6,235 nucleotides of DNA from Actinomyces sp. (GCA_003697065.1 RFFY01000358.1:1-6235); one strand, 5' to 3'; numbered from the stretch's first letter, positions 1 through 5,678 are shown. Notes: a model not told the origin generated them from the sequence alone. Program-made: numbers and translations.

Positions 1-285
1 CTCGAGGCCCGGGAAGTCGAAGAAGGCCAGGGCGTTGCCGTGACCGATGTCGAAGAAGAAGTGGGTGGATCCCGGGTGGTCGCGGTTCTCGAACAGGTCG
101 GTGAGAGGGAAGCCCAGCAGGTCCTGGTAGAAGCGGATGGTGGCCTCCACATCGGAGCAGAGGAGGGCAACATGGTGCACCCCGCGGGCGGTGCTGGCCG
201 GCCGCTGGTCGCGGGGGCGCAGGTGGCGGGCCCGCAGGGCTTCCCACTCGCGATGACGGTCAGGGGGTGCAGACGTGGCGTCCAT
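1..285 (-). CDS. VOC (glyoxalase/dioxygenase fold) protein, C-terminus cut by window edge
   Basis: The reverse strand is open from ATG at 285 to the left edge, giving 95 codons without a stop. Residues 1-33 are a charged, Arg-rich lead-in. From residue 35 the protein matches the start of a vicinal-oxygen-chelate half-domain: GVHHVALLCSDVEATIRFY with a candidate metal-ligand His at 37/38, then the helix ending in DLLGF, then strands containing HFFFDIGHGNALAFFDF. VOC enzymes are cytosolic metalloenzymes (glyoxalases, extradiol dioxygenases, fosfomycin/bleomycin resistance proteins). The substrate here cannot be read, and the second half, with the remaining ligands, lies outside the window. The ATG sits 4 nt after the sigma-factor stop. 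The only Shine-Dalgarno-like bases (AGG, 296-294) lie inside the end of the sigma gene, which suggests translational coupling as the last visible gene of the leftward operon. The family call is firm; the function is unknown. Confidence 0.8.
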   Translation of the reverse strand, partial: MDATSAPPDRHREWEALRARHLRPRDQRPASTARGVHHVALLCSDVEATIRFYQDLLGFPLTDLFENRDHPGSTHFFFDIGHGNALAFFDFPGLE

Positions 286-289
286 GTCG

Positions 290-1090
290 TCAGCCTGTCA
301 GACGGGGCGGGTGTGGATCGGTCGCCCCGGCGCCGGCGAGGGTCGCTTCGAGGCGGCGCGCCAGCTCGGGCGGAACGACCGTGTCGGGGTCGCGCAGGCG
401 ATCGAGCTCGGCCCGGACGCCCACGAGGGCGGCGTACAGGGGTGGGCAGGTGGGACAGGTCGCCAGGTGGCTCTCCACGGCTCGGCGGGTCGGCGCATCG
501 AGACGATCGTCGAGATAGTCGCTCACGTGCTGGCGGGCGTCCCAGCAGCGCAAGGGGACGTCGCGGGTGGCCCGGCGTCGCTCGTGCCCCTCGGCCAGAG
601 CCCGCACCAGGGCCATGCGACCCCGCCGCAGGCGTTGCTTGGCCGCGGGGAGGGAGATGTCGAAGGACTCGGCGATGCGCGGCACGGTGAAACCCTCGAT
701 GTCGTGGAGGACGACGGTGGCCCGGTAGACGAAGGGCAGGCGCAAGAGGGCGTCCTGGAGCTCCTCGCGCAAAGCGGCCCGTTCGACGACGGCTTCGGCG
801 TCGACGGTGAAGTCGTCGTCGCGCCAGTCGGCCTCGGCCTCCTCGACGGGGATCTCGCGGACCGACTCGCGATCCGCCCGACGCACCCGGTCGACGAAGA
901 CGTTGTGGGCGATCCGGTAGAGCCAGCGCTCGAGGGGTACCTCGCCCCGCCACTGGTCGGAACGGGCGAGCGCCCGCTCGGCGGTGTCCTGCACGACGTC
1001 GGCGGCCAGGTCCGGATCGCGCGACAGACGCAGGGCGTAGCGGTAGAGGCGGGGAAGGGCGGCGCTCAGCTCAGCCGTGTCGATCGGCAC
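290..1090 (-). CDS. ECF-type sigma factor with fused C-terminal zf-HC2 (anti-sigma-like) zinc finger
   Basis: This is a 266-residue protein with GTG start at 1090. The frame stays open upstream to 1159, but that start would overlap the thioredoxin gene by 65 bp, whereas 1090 lies 4 nt after its stop. Region sigma-2 covers about residues 10-75: DLAADVVQDTAERAL (core-RNAP and -10 contacts) and RWLYRIAHNVFVDRVRR. Region sigma-4 covers about 105-165: LREELQDALLRLPFVYRATVVLHDIEGF, then the helix-turn-helix around IAESFDISLPAAKQRLRRGR, which would contact the -35 element. Residues 182-215 carry a zf-HC2/ZAS-like motif: C182, H208, C212 and C215 (HxxxCxxC), followed by a helix to 235 and a tail. A typical ECF factor is about 170-200 residues and its ZAS anti-sigma is a separate protein; here both are in one chain. 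ZAS domains of the RsrA type release sigma on thiol oxidation, so redox control is plausible given the neighbouring thioredoxin. That is inference. Confidence 0.9.
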   Translation of the reverse strand: MPIDTAELSAALPRLYRYALRLSRDPDLAADVVQDTAERALARSDQWRGEVPLERWLYRIAHNVFVDRVRRADRESVREIPVEEAEADWRDDDFTVDAEAVVERAALREELQDALLRLPFVYRATVVLHDIEGFTVPRIAESFDISLPAAKQRLRRGRMALVRALAEGHERRRATRDVPLRCWDARQHVSDYLDDRLDAPTRRAVESHLATCPTCPPLYAALVGVRAELDRLRDPDTVVPPELARRLEATLAGAGATDPHPPRLTG

Positions 1091-1094
1091 CCGC

Positions 1095-1595
1095 TCATCT
1101 TGGCAGGTACCCGGGGGTGTGGGCCGCTGCCGGGCGGCGGGGGACCAGGGAGACCCCACCCCAGACGACGAGGGCGACCCCCAACAGGGTCAGCACGATC
1201 CCGCCGAGCCCGACACCTGCTCCCGTCAACACGAGACCACTGACGAGTCGGGTCAGAGCCAGGACGCGCGGCACGGTCGGACCGGGGCGCCCGCCGCGAG
1301 CGGCATCGGCCAGGGTGTCGAGACCGCGGGCGTCCGTCGCGCCGGTGGCTCGGGCCGCCACCCGGCCGTCGGCGGTGACGGCGACGAAGGTGGGGGCGGC
1401 GCGGATGCCCAGCGCCGCCACGAGCTCGGGTCGCCGGGTCGCGTCGACCTCCTCGATCACGACCCGGCCGCCCCACCGCCGTCGGGCCGCGGCCACCTCG
1501 GGCTCCATCCGACGGCAGTGGGGGCATCCGGGTGTGCGGACGAAGAGGACACGGGGCATGTCCGAAGCGCCGGGGGCGGGGCTGTCGGAGCTCAC
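1095..1595 (-). CDS. Thioredoxin-like protein with two C-terminal membrane helices
   Basis: This is a 166-residue protein with GTG start at 1595, chosen for its strong upstream AGGAGGG (rc of about 1602-1608). An internal ATG at 1559 has no comparable ribosome site. Residues 13-100 form a thioredoxin/glutaredoxin-like domain: MPRVLFVRTPGCPHCRRMEPE with redox pair C24-P-H-C27, then VVIEEVDATRRPELVAALGIRAAPTFVAV with the expected cis-proline at P68. The CPHC motif (rather than CGPC) resembles DsbA/glutaredoxin-type sites. No signal peptide precedes the domain. Residues 110-151 are hydrophobic and form two closely spaced helices split near GLGG, ending in positively charged RR. The thioredoxin domain may therefore face the cytosol on a membrane hairpin. 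The hairpin resembles a DUF2892 unit. The gene lies 47 nt after the DUF2892 gene and 4 nt before the sigma factor, consistent with one operon. It probably reduces disulfides or persulfides of an unidentified partner. Confidence 0.85.
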   Translation of the reverse strand: MSSDSPAPGASDMPRVLFVRTPGCPHCRRMEPEVAAARRRWGGRVVIEEVDATRRPELVAALGIRAAPTFVAVTADGRVAARATGATDARGLDTLADAARGGRPGPTVPRVLALTRLVSGLVLTGAGVGLGGIVLTLLGVALVVWGGVSLVPRRPAAAHTPGYLPR

Positions 1596-1642
1596 CGTGG
1601 CCCTCCTCGTCCGGGGGGCGCGCAGCGCCGCCGGAGCCGGGC

Positions 1643-1852
1643 TCAGTGGGCGCCCGCGCCCTTGCGGGTGTCGAGCTTCAGCAGGCTGTACAGGGGGCAG
1701 AAGCCCACCAGGCCGGTGATCAGGGGGATCAGGCCGATGATGCCGACGACGACGCCGGCCGCACCGTCCATGACACCGAAGCCGACGATGAGCAGCACGA
1801 TGCCCAGGATCACCCGGATCACCCGGTCGACGGTTCCCTCGTTGAGCTTCAT
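1643..1852 (-). CDS. DUF2892 / YgaP-type small membrane protein
   Basis: This is a 69-residue protein with ATG at 1852, preceded by a good ribosome site (GGGAGG, rc of about 1859-1864). It starts MKLNEGTVDRVIRVILGIVL, then has two hydrophobic segments (about residues 11-27 and 33-50) and the signature TGLVGFCPLYSLLKLDT containing C52. This is the pattern of the DUF2892 family, also found as the membrane domain of the E. coli rhodanese YgaP. The biochemical role of stand-alone DUF2892 proteins is not settled; they often sit beside rhodaneses, thioredoxins and CsoR-like sensors, which suggests a part in sulfane-sulfur handling. It is the first gene of the leftward operon and faces the CsoR-family gene across a 147-nt divergent region. 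Length is normal for the family. No rhodanese domain is present in this window. Confidence 0.9.
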   Translation of the reverse strand: MKLNEGTVDRVIRVILGIVLLIVGFGVMDGAAGVVVGIIGLIPLITGLVGFCPLYSLLKLDTRKGAGAH

Positions 1853-1926
1853 GGTCGTCCTCCCACGGATCGGTCGCTTCGTGTTTCTCTCGTCTGTACG
1901 ACGCCCGAGGGAGCCCGATCGATACC

Positions 1927-1955
1927 CGTCTGTGGTGTGAACTGCGGCACAGACG
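1927..1955. promoter_or_regulatory. 8-bp perfect inverted repeat, candidate dimeric regulator site
   Basis: CGTCTGTG (1927-1934) and its exact reverse complement CACAGACG (1948-1955) are separated by 13 nt. The half-site centres are 21 bp apart, two turns of B-DNA, as expected for a dimer binding one face. It sits midway between the divergent DUF2892 and CsoR-family genes, where a factor could control both. It differs from the G-tract site immediately to the right, so a different protein may use it. It could instead be a chance repeat in GC-rich DNA or an RNA hairpin with a 13-nt loop. Confidence 0.4.
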
Positions 1956-1959
1956 TCCG

Positions 1960-1975
1960 ATACGGTGGGGGGTAT
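1960..1975. promoter_or_regulatory. Candidate CsoR/FrmR/CstR-family operator (ATAC, G-tract, GTAT)
   Basis: The site reads ATACGGTGGGGGGTAT: ATAC at 1960-1963 and GTAT at 1972-1975 are inverted copies flanking a G-rich centre, with six consecutive G at 1967-1972. CsoR-family repressors characteristically bind A/T-rich inverted ends around a G/C tract. The site is 25 nt upstream of the start of such a repressor, so autoregulation is the natural reading. A possible half-site, ATACCC, lies at 1922-1927. The match is by eye; binding is inferred. Confidence 0.55.
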
Positions 1976-1987
1976 GTGGACGAGGGC

Positions 1988-1993
1988 TAGGCT
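1988..1993 (+). promoter_or_regulatory. Possible -10 element giving a leaderless transcript of the CsoR-family gene
   Basis: TAGGCT fits the actinobacterial TAnnnT -10 pattern and would place transcription initiation at about 2000, the first base of the GTG start. There is no convincing Shine-Dalgarno before that GTG, which favours leaderless translation. A second TAnnnT hexamer, TACGGT (1961-1966), with a weak GTGAAC at 1937-1942 (18-nt spacer), would instead give a leader of roughly 25-30 nt. Either promoter would be blocked by a repressor on the 1960-1975 site. Neither has a strong -35. Confidence 0.25.
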
Positions 1994-1999
1994 GGTGGG

Positions 2000-2257
2000 G
2001 TGAGATTCCCCGAGGAGATCAACGACGACGTCCTCAAGCGCCTACGGCGCCTCGAGGGTCAGATCCGCGGGGTGCAGCGCCTCGTCGACGAGGGCGCCGA
2101 GTGCCGCGAGATCGTCCACCAGCTGGCGGCGGCCAAGGCGGCCCTCGACCGGGTCGGGTTCCGCTTGGTGTCCGCCGGTCTACGCCACTGCGGCACGGGC
2201 GATGCCTCGTCGAAGGAGGCGGCCGAGCTCGAGAAGCTCTTCATGAAGTTGAGCTGA
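2000..2257 (+). CDS. CsoR/FrmR/CstR-family (DUF156) repressor, CstR-like cysteine pair
   Basis: This is an 85-residue all-helical regulator with GTG start. DDVLKRLRRLEGQIRGVQRLVDEGAECREIVHQLAAA (9-45) is the family's helix 1-2 signature, with the Arg-rich DNA-contacting face around LKRLRRLEGQIRG. The sensing cysteines are C35 and C64, 29 residues apart, the spacing seen in copper-sensing CsoR (C36/C65 in M. tuberculosis) and persulfide-sensing CstR (C31/C60 in S. aureus). Copper CsoR and formaldehyde-sensing FrmR have a key His four residues before the second position; here that residue is G60. H63 is adjacent to C64 but out of register. This favours a thiol/persulfide sensor over a copper sensor, though family annotation is usually 'metal-sensitive'. 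It is expected to act as a tetramer on the 1960-1975 operator and to derepress itself, perhaps the divergent DUF2892-thioredoxin operon, and possibly the downstream sugar genes. C-terminal helix EAAELEKLFMKLS is intact. Confidence 0.9.
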   Translation: MRFPEEINDDVLKRLRRLEGQIRGVQRLVDEGAECREIVHQLAAAKAALDRVGFRLVSAGLRHCGTGDASSKEAAELEKLFMKLS

Positions 2258-2296
2258 CGGCGACCCGCCCCGCCGGGCCGCCAGGAGGGAGGGTTC

Positions 2297-3340
2297 GTGC
2301 GCGTCGGACTCATGGCACCGCCGTGGGTACCGGTCCCACCCCCGCGTTACGGGGGGACCGAGGCCGTCATCGACCGTCTGGCCCGCGGCCTCGTCGCCGC
2401 CGGTCACGAGGTGTTCTTGTGGACGACCGGCGACAGCACCTGCCCCGTGCCCCGTGGCCATGTGCTCGACGTCGCCGACGGCGAGCACATGGGCCTGGCC
2501 GCCGTAGAGCTGCGCCACCTCATCCACGGCTACCGGGCCATGATCGACAGGGGTGTCGACATCGTCCACGACCACACCCTGATCGGCCCGGTCTACGCCC
2601 GCCGCCACCCCGAGCTCCCCGTGGTGACCACCAACCACGGCCCCTTCGACCAGGCCCTCACCGACCTCTACCGGGCCGTCGCCGGGGAGGTGCCCGTCAT
2701 CGCCATCAGCCGGGACCAGGCCTCGCGGGCCGGTGACGTCCCCATCGAGGCCGTCATCCACCACGGACTCGACCTCGACCGCTTTCCGGTCGGCGACGGC
2801 GGCGGCGACGCCGAGGGTCCCTACCTGGCCTTTCTCGGCCGCATGGCACCCGAGAAGGGAGCGCGGCGGGCCGCCCTGGTCGCCCGGAAGGCGGGGATGC
2901 GCCTGCTCATGGCGGCCAAGATGCGTGAGCCCTGGGAGAAGCGCTTCTTCGCCGAACAGGTCGAGCCCCTCCTCGGTGACGGGATCGAGTACATCGGCGA
3001 GATCGGCCATGAGGACAAGGTCCGCCTCCTCGGTGGCGCCCGGGCGCTGGTCAACCCGATCCGGTGGCCCGAGCCCTTCGGGCTGGTGATGATCGAGGCC
3101 CTGGCCTGTGGCACCCCCGTGCTCGCCTTCCACCAGGGCTCGGCCCCCGAACTCGTCGATCACGGTGTCACCGGCTACCTGTCGGACTCCGTCGACGCCA
3201 TGGCCGACGACGTCGCCCGCCTCGACGCCCTCGACCGTGCCGCCTGCCGCCGGGCGGCCGAGGCCCGGTTCAGCACCGAGCGCATGGTGCGCGAACATCT
3301 CGCCGTGTACGAGCAGGTGATCCGGCGCCACCGGAGCTGA
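2297..3340 (+). CDS. GT4-family (GT-B fold) glycosyltransferase
   Basis: This is a 347-residue protein with GTG at 2297 behind a strong AGGAGG (2283-2288, 8-nt spacing). Met6 is the next in-frame start, but it would cut into the first beta strand. The N-terminal Rossmann half covers about 1-165: MRVGLMAPPWVPVPPPRYGGTEAVIDRLARGLVAAGHEV with the acceptor-side glycine-rich loop GGTE (19-22), and DIVHDH (88-93). The C-terminal donor half covers about 175-340: AFLGRMAPEKG (178-188) with the phosphate-binding R182 and K187, and the retaining-GT4 motif EPFGLVMIE with E259 and E267 (E-x7-E). GT4 enzymes transfer a sugar from a nucleotide-sugar with retention. Donor and acceptor cannot be read from sequence. 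No membrane segment is seen, so it is likely cytosolic. It lies 39 nt after the repressor gene and 19 nt before the debranching-type enzyme, suggesting one transcript and joint synthesis and trimming of a glucan or glucoside. Confidence 0.92.
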   Translation: MRVGLMAPPWVPVPPPRYGGTEAVIDRLARGLVAAGHEVFLWTTGDSTCPVPRGHVLDVADGEHMGLAAVELRHLIHGYRAMIDRGVDIVHDHTLIGPVYARRHPELPVVTTNHGPFDQALTDLYRAVAGEVPVIAISRDQASRAGDVPIEAVIHHGLDLDRFPVGDGGGDAEGPYLAFLGRMAPEKGARRAALVARKAGMRLLMAAKMREPWEKRFFAEQVEPLLGDGIEYIGEIGHEDKVRLLGGARALVNPIRWPEPFGLVMIEALACGTPVLAFHQGSAPELVDHGVTGYLSDSVDAMADDVARLDALDRAACRRAAEARFSTERMVREHLAVYEQVIRRHRS

Positions 3341-3359
3341 CGGCCCCATCCCCGTCGCC

Positions 3360-5516
3360 ATGGCGTTCTTCGACTCGACCGACTCCTCGCCCTTCGAGGG
3401 CCGCGGCGCCGTCGCCTCCCTGGTCAGCGGCGAGGGTACGGTCACCCTCGTCGAGGGCCAGTCCTTCGCCCTGTCGGGCCGCACCGGTGACATCGATCCC
3501 GACTTCCCCCAGGGAGTGTTCGAACTCGATGCCCGCGTCGTGTCCCGCTGGCAGCTGCGGGTCAACGGCCACCGCCTCGAGCCCCTCGCCGTCGCCACCC
3601 CCACTCCCTTTTCGGGCCTGTTCGTCGGACGCACCCACCCCCCACCGGGTCGGGCCGACGCCTCGGTCATCGCCGTCCGTCGCCGCGACGTGGGCCGGGG
3701 CATGCGCGAACGGATCGAGCTCACCAACCACGGCCTCGAGGCGTGTCGGGTCGAGGTCGAGCTCCAGATCGACGCCGACTTCGCCGACCTCTTCGCCGTC
3801 AAGGAGAACCGGGTCCGACGCCACGGCTCCCTGCTGCGGCGGATCGAACCGGACCTCGTCCGCGTCGCCCACCGCTCCTCGCGCGGCGAGCGGGTGGTGA
3901 CCGTCACCTTCTCGGAACCGGCCGAGGTCGACCCGGCCGGATGCTGGTGGACCTGTGTGCTCGGTCCCCGCGAGACCTGGGAACTGTGCCTCCAGGTCGA
4001 GATCGACCTGGGCGAGGGGGCGGTGACCCCCCTGTTCCGCTGCGGTGCCGCCGACGACGAGTCCCCGGTCCCCGTGCGGCGACTCGAGGACTGGACGGAA
4101 CGCCTGCCGCGCCTGCACACCGGCCATCCGCCCCTCGACCGCACCCTGCAGCGGAGCCTGACCGACCTCGGGGCTCTCCGCATCTTCGATCCGCACCAAC
4201 CCGAGCTCCCCGTGATCGCCGCCGGCGCCCCCTGGTTCATGACCCTGTTCGGCCGCGACAGCCTGCTCACGAGCTGGATGAGCCTGCCGGTCGACCCCGA
4301 TCTGGCCCGGGGGGTCGTCCGCACCCTCGCCCGCCTCCAGGGTCGACGGGTCGACGACCGGACCGAGGAGGAGCCGGGCAAGATCCTCCACGAGGTGCGC
4401 TTCGGCGGGACGGGGGCCCTGTCGCTGGGCGGCGGCGACCGCTACTACGGCTCGATCGACGCCACCCCCCTCTTCGTGATGCTCGTCGACGAGCTCCACC
4501 GCTGGACCGGCGACGACGCCCTGGTGGCCGAGCTGACCCCCGCCGTCGACGCCGCCATGGCCTGGATCGAGGAGTTCGGCGACCGCGACGGCGATGGCTT
4601 CGTCGAGTACGAGCGCCGCTCCGAGCGGGGACTGGAGAACCAGGGCTGGAAGGACTCCTGGGACGCCGTCCGCTTCGCCGACGGGCGCCTGGCCCGCGCC
4701 CCCATCGCCTTGTGCGAGGTCCAGGGCTACGTCTACGCGGCCCATCGGGCCCGGGCGCGACTCGCCCGCCACGCCGGCGACGAGATCCTCGCCCACCACC
4801 ACGAGTCCCGTGCCACCGCCCTGCGCGAGCGCTTCGAGGAGGCCTTCTGGTTGCCCGACGCCGGCGTCTACGCCCTCGGTCTCGACGCCGCCAAACGCCC
4901 CATCGACGCCGTGGCGTCCAACATGGGCCACCTCCTGTGGACCGGCATCGTCTCCGGCGAGAGGGCCGCCCGGGTGGCCGAGCGTCTCCTCGATGCGCGC
5001 CTGTTCAGCGGCTGGGGGGTACGGACCCTCGCCACCGACATGGCCGCCTACAACCCCGTCTCGTACCACAACGGGTCGGTGTGGCCCCACGACAACGCCC
5101 TGGCCGTGCTGGGTCTCCTGCGCCACGGCTTCGTCGACGAGGCCCATCGCCTCATCGGGGCCCAGCTCGACGTGGCCCTCGCCCACGCCGGTCGCCTGCC
5201 CGAGCTCTTCGCCGGGCTCGACCGGTCGGAGCTGCCCGTCCCGGCGGCCTATCCCACCTCGTGTTCGCCCCAGGCGTGGGCGGCCGCGTCACCTCTGGCG
5301 TGGATCCGCGGCCTGCTCGGTCTCGAACCCGACGTGTCCGCGGGCACCCTCACTGTGGCCCCCGCCCTGCCCCCGTGGCTACCCGGGATCGTCATCGAGG
5401 AGATGCGTCTGGGGCCGACGGGGCGCGTCACGGTGCGCGCCGGCGCCGACGGAACCTGGGAGGTCGACGACGGTGGTCTCGGCCTCGAGGTGACCTCGGG
5501 GGCCGGCCGGAGCTGA
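3360..5516 (+). CDS. Amylo-alpha-1,6-glucosidase / glycogen-debranching-type protein (GDE_N_bis plus alpha/alpha-toroid)
   Basis: This is a 718-residue protein. Residues about 15-215 form the beta-rich N-terminal domain typical of bacterial 'bis' debranching enzymes, with the hallmark GDIDPDFPQGVFELDARVVSRW (43-64). Residues about 250-650 form an (alpha/alpha)6 toroid related to GH63/MGH1-type glucosidases. Conserved blocks are APWFMTLFGRDSLLTSW (290-306, D300), NQGWKDSWDAVRFADG (427-442, D432 and D435), CEVQGYVYAAHRAR (452-465) and NPVSYHNGSVWPHDNALAVLGLLRHG (565-590), then RLPELFAGLDR (612-622) with E615, an acid in the region where clan relatives place a catalytic base. The last ~55 residues form a small beta domain. 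It should hydrolyse alpha-glucosidic bonds in a glucan or glucosylated solute. Individual catalytic residues are assigned only by resemblance. No signal peptide, so cytosolic. Start: ATG 19 nt after the GT4 stop, with no recognisable Shine-Dalgarno between, so coupling or reinitiation is possible. Length is typical of the family. Confidence 0.9.
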   Translation: MAFFDSTDSSPFEGRGAVASLVSGEGTVTLVEGQSFALSGRTGDIDPDFPQGVFELDARVVSRWQLRVNGHRLEPLAVATPTPFSGLFVGRTHPPPGRADASVIAVRRRDVGRGMRERIELTNHGLEACRVEVELQIDADFADLFAVKENRVRRHGSLLRRIEPDLVRVAHRSSRGERVVTVTFSEPAEVDPAGCWWTCVLGPRETWELCLQVEIDLGEGAVTPLFRCGAADDESPVPVRRLEDWTERLPRLHTGHPPLDRTLQRSLTDLGALRIFDPHQPELPVIAAGAPWFMTLFGRDSLLTSWMSLPVDPDLARGVVRTLARLQGRRVDDRTEEEPGKILHEVRFGGTGALSLGGGDRYYGSIDATPLFVMLVDELHRWTGDDALVAELTPAVDAAMAWIEEFGDRDGDGFVEYERRSERGLENQGWKDSWDAVRFADGRLARAPIALCEVQGYVYAAHRARARLARHAGDEILAHHHESRATALRERFEEAFWLPDAGVYALGLDAAKRPIDAVASNMGHLLWTGIVSGERAARVAERLLDARLFSGWGVRTLATDMAAYNPVSYHNGSVWPHDNALAVLGLLRHGFVDEAHRLIGAQLDVALAHAGRLPELFAGLDRSELPVPAAYPTSCSPQAWAAASPLAWIRGLLGLEPDVSAGTLTVAPALPPWLPGIVIEEMRLGPTGRVTVRAGADGTWEVDDGGLGLEVTSGAGRS

Positions 5517-5537
5517 GCCCGGACGGCGGCCCCGGAG

Positions 5538-5579
5538 ATGGGCCGTTCGGCCCATTGGGTGCCGTGGGTCTCAAGACCC
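5538..5579 (+). terminator. Tandem hairpins after the glucosidase gene, candidate terminator without U-tract
   Basis: Two perfect stem-loops lie within 42 nt, starting 21 nt after the stop. The first is ATGGGCC-GTTC-GGCCCAT (5538-5555, 7 bp, tetraloop). The second is GGGTC-TCAA-GACCC (5566-5579, 5 bp, tetraloop). A GC-rich CCCC/GGGG pair follows at 5583-5592. There is no T-run, so this is not a classical intrinsic terminator; U-less hairpins are often proposed as terminators or 3'-end stabilisers in actinobacteria. It fits the end of the repressor-GT4-glucosidase transcript. Confidence 0.4.
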
Positions 5580-5659
5580 GGACCCCGTGGGGCCGATGAC
5601 CCGGGTACCGCGCCGCTCGTCGCCGCACCCCGGGCGGGGACCGACGACGATCGCACGGG

Positions 5660-5678
5660 ACCGCGGCGGTGCCGCGGT
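5660..5678 (+). other. Perfect 8-bp hairpin upstream of the acidic repeat gene
   Basis: ACCGCGGC (5660-5667) and GCCGCGGT (5671-5678) pair perfectly around a 3-nt GGT loop. A second, weaker stem, GTCGG-CCTC-CCGAC, follows at 5690-5703, 20 nt before the ribosome site. They could be leader structure of the downstream mRNA, an operator, or part of the preceding 3' region. No promoter with clear -35/-10 hexamers was recognised in 5580-5722, so which transcript carries them is unknown. Confidence 0.35.

Noticed and set aside
275..1243. A 322-codon plus-strand open frame across the sigma-factor and thioredoxin genes
   Set aside because: The product has no recognisable motif, and the opposite strand encodes complete ECF and zinc-finger signatures. 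It is a GC-driven shadow.
1066..1527. Arg/Gly-rich 153-codon frame overlapping the thioredoxin and sigma genes on the same strand
   Set aside because: It is an alternative phase of the thioredoxin gene with no ribosome site and no motif.
2180..4381. A 733-codon open frame on the minus strand, and another of 638 codons at 3270-5186
   Set aside because: They lie antisense to the GT4 and glucosidase genes, whose motifs are clear. Their translations are low-complexity, with no recognisable domain. Long antisense frames are expected at this GC content.
3743..5599. A 618-codon plus-strand frame in another phase of the glucosidase gene
   Set aside because: It is dominated by Arg, Pro and Gly, typical of an out-of-frame reading, while the 3360 frame carries all family motifs.
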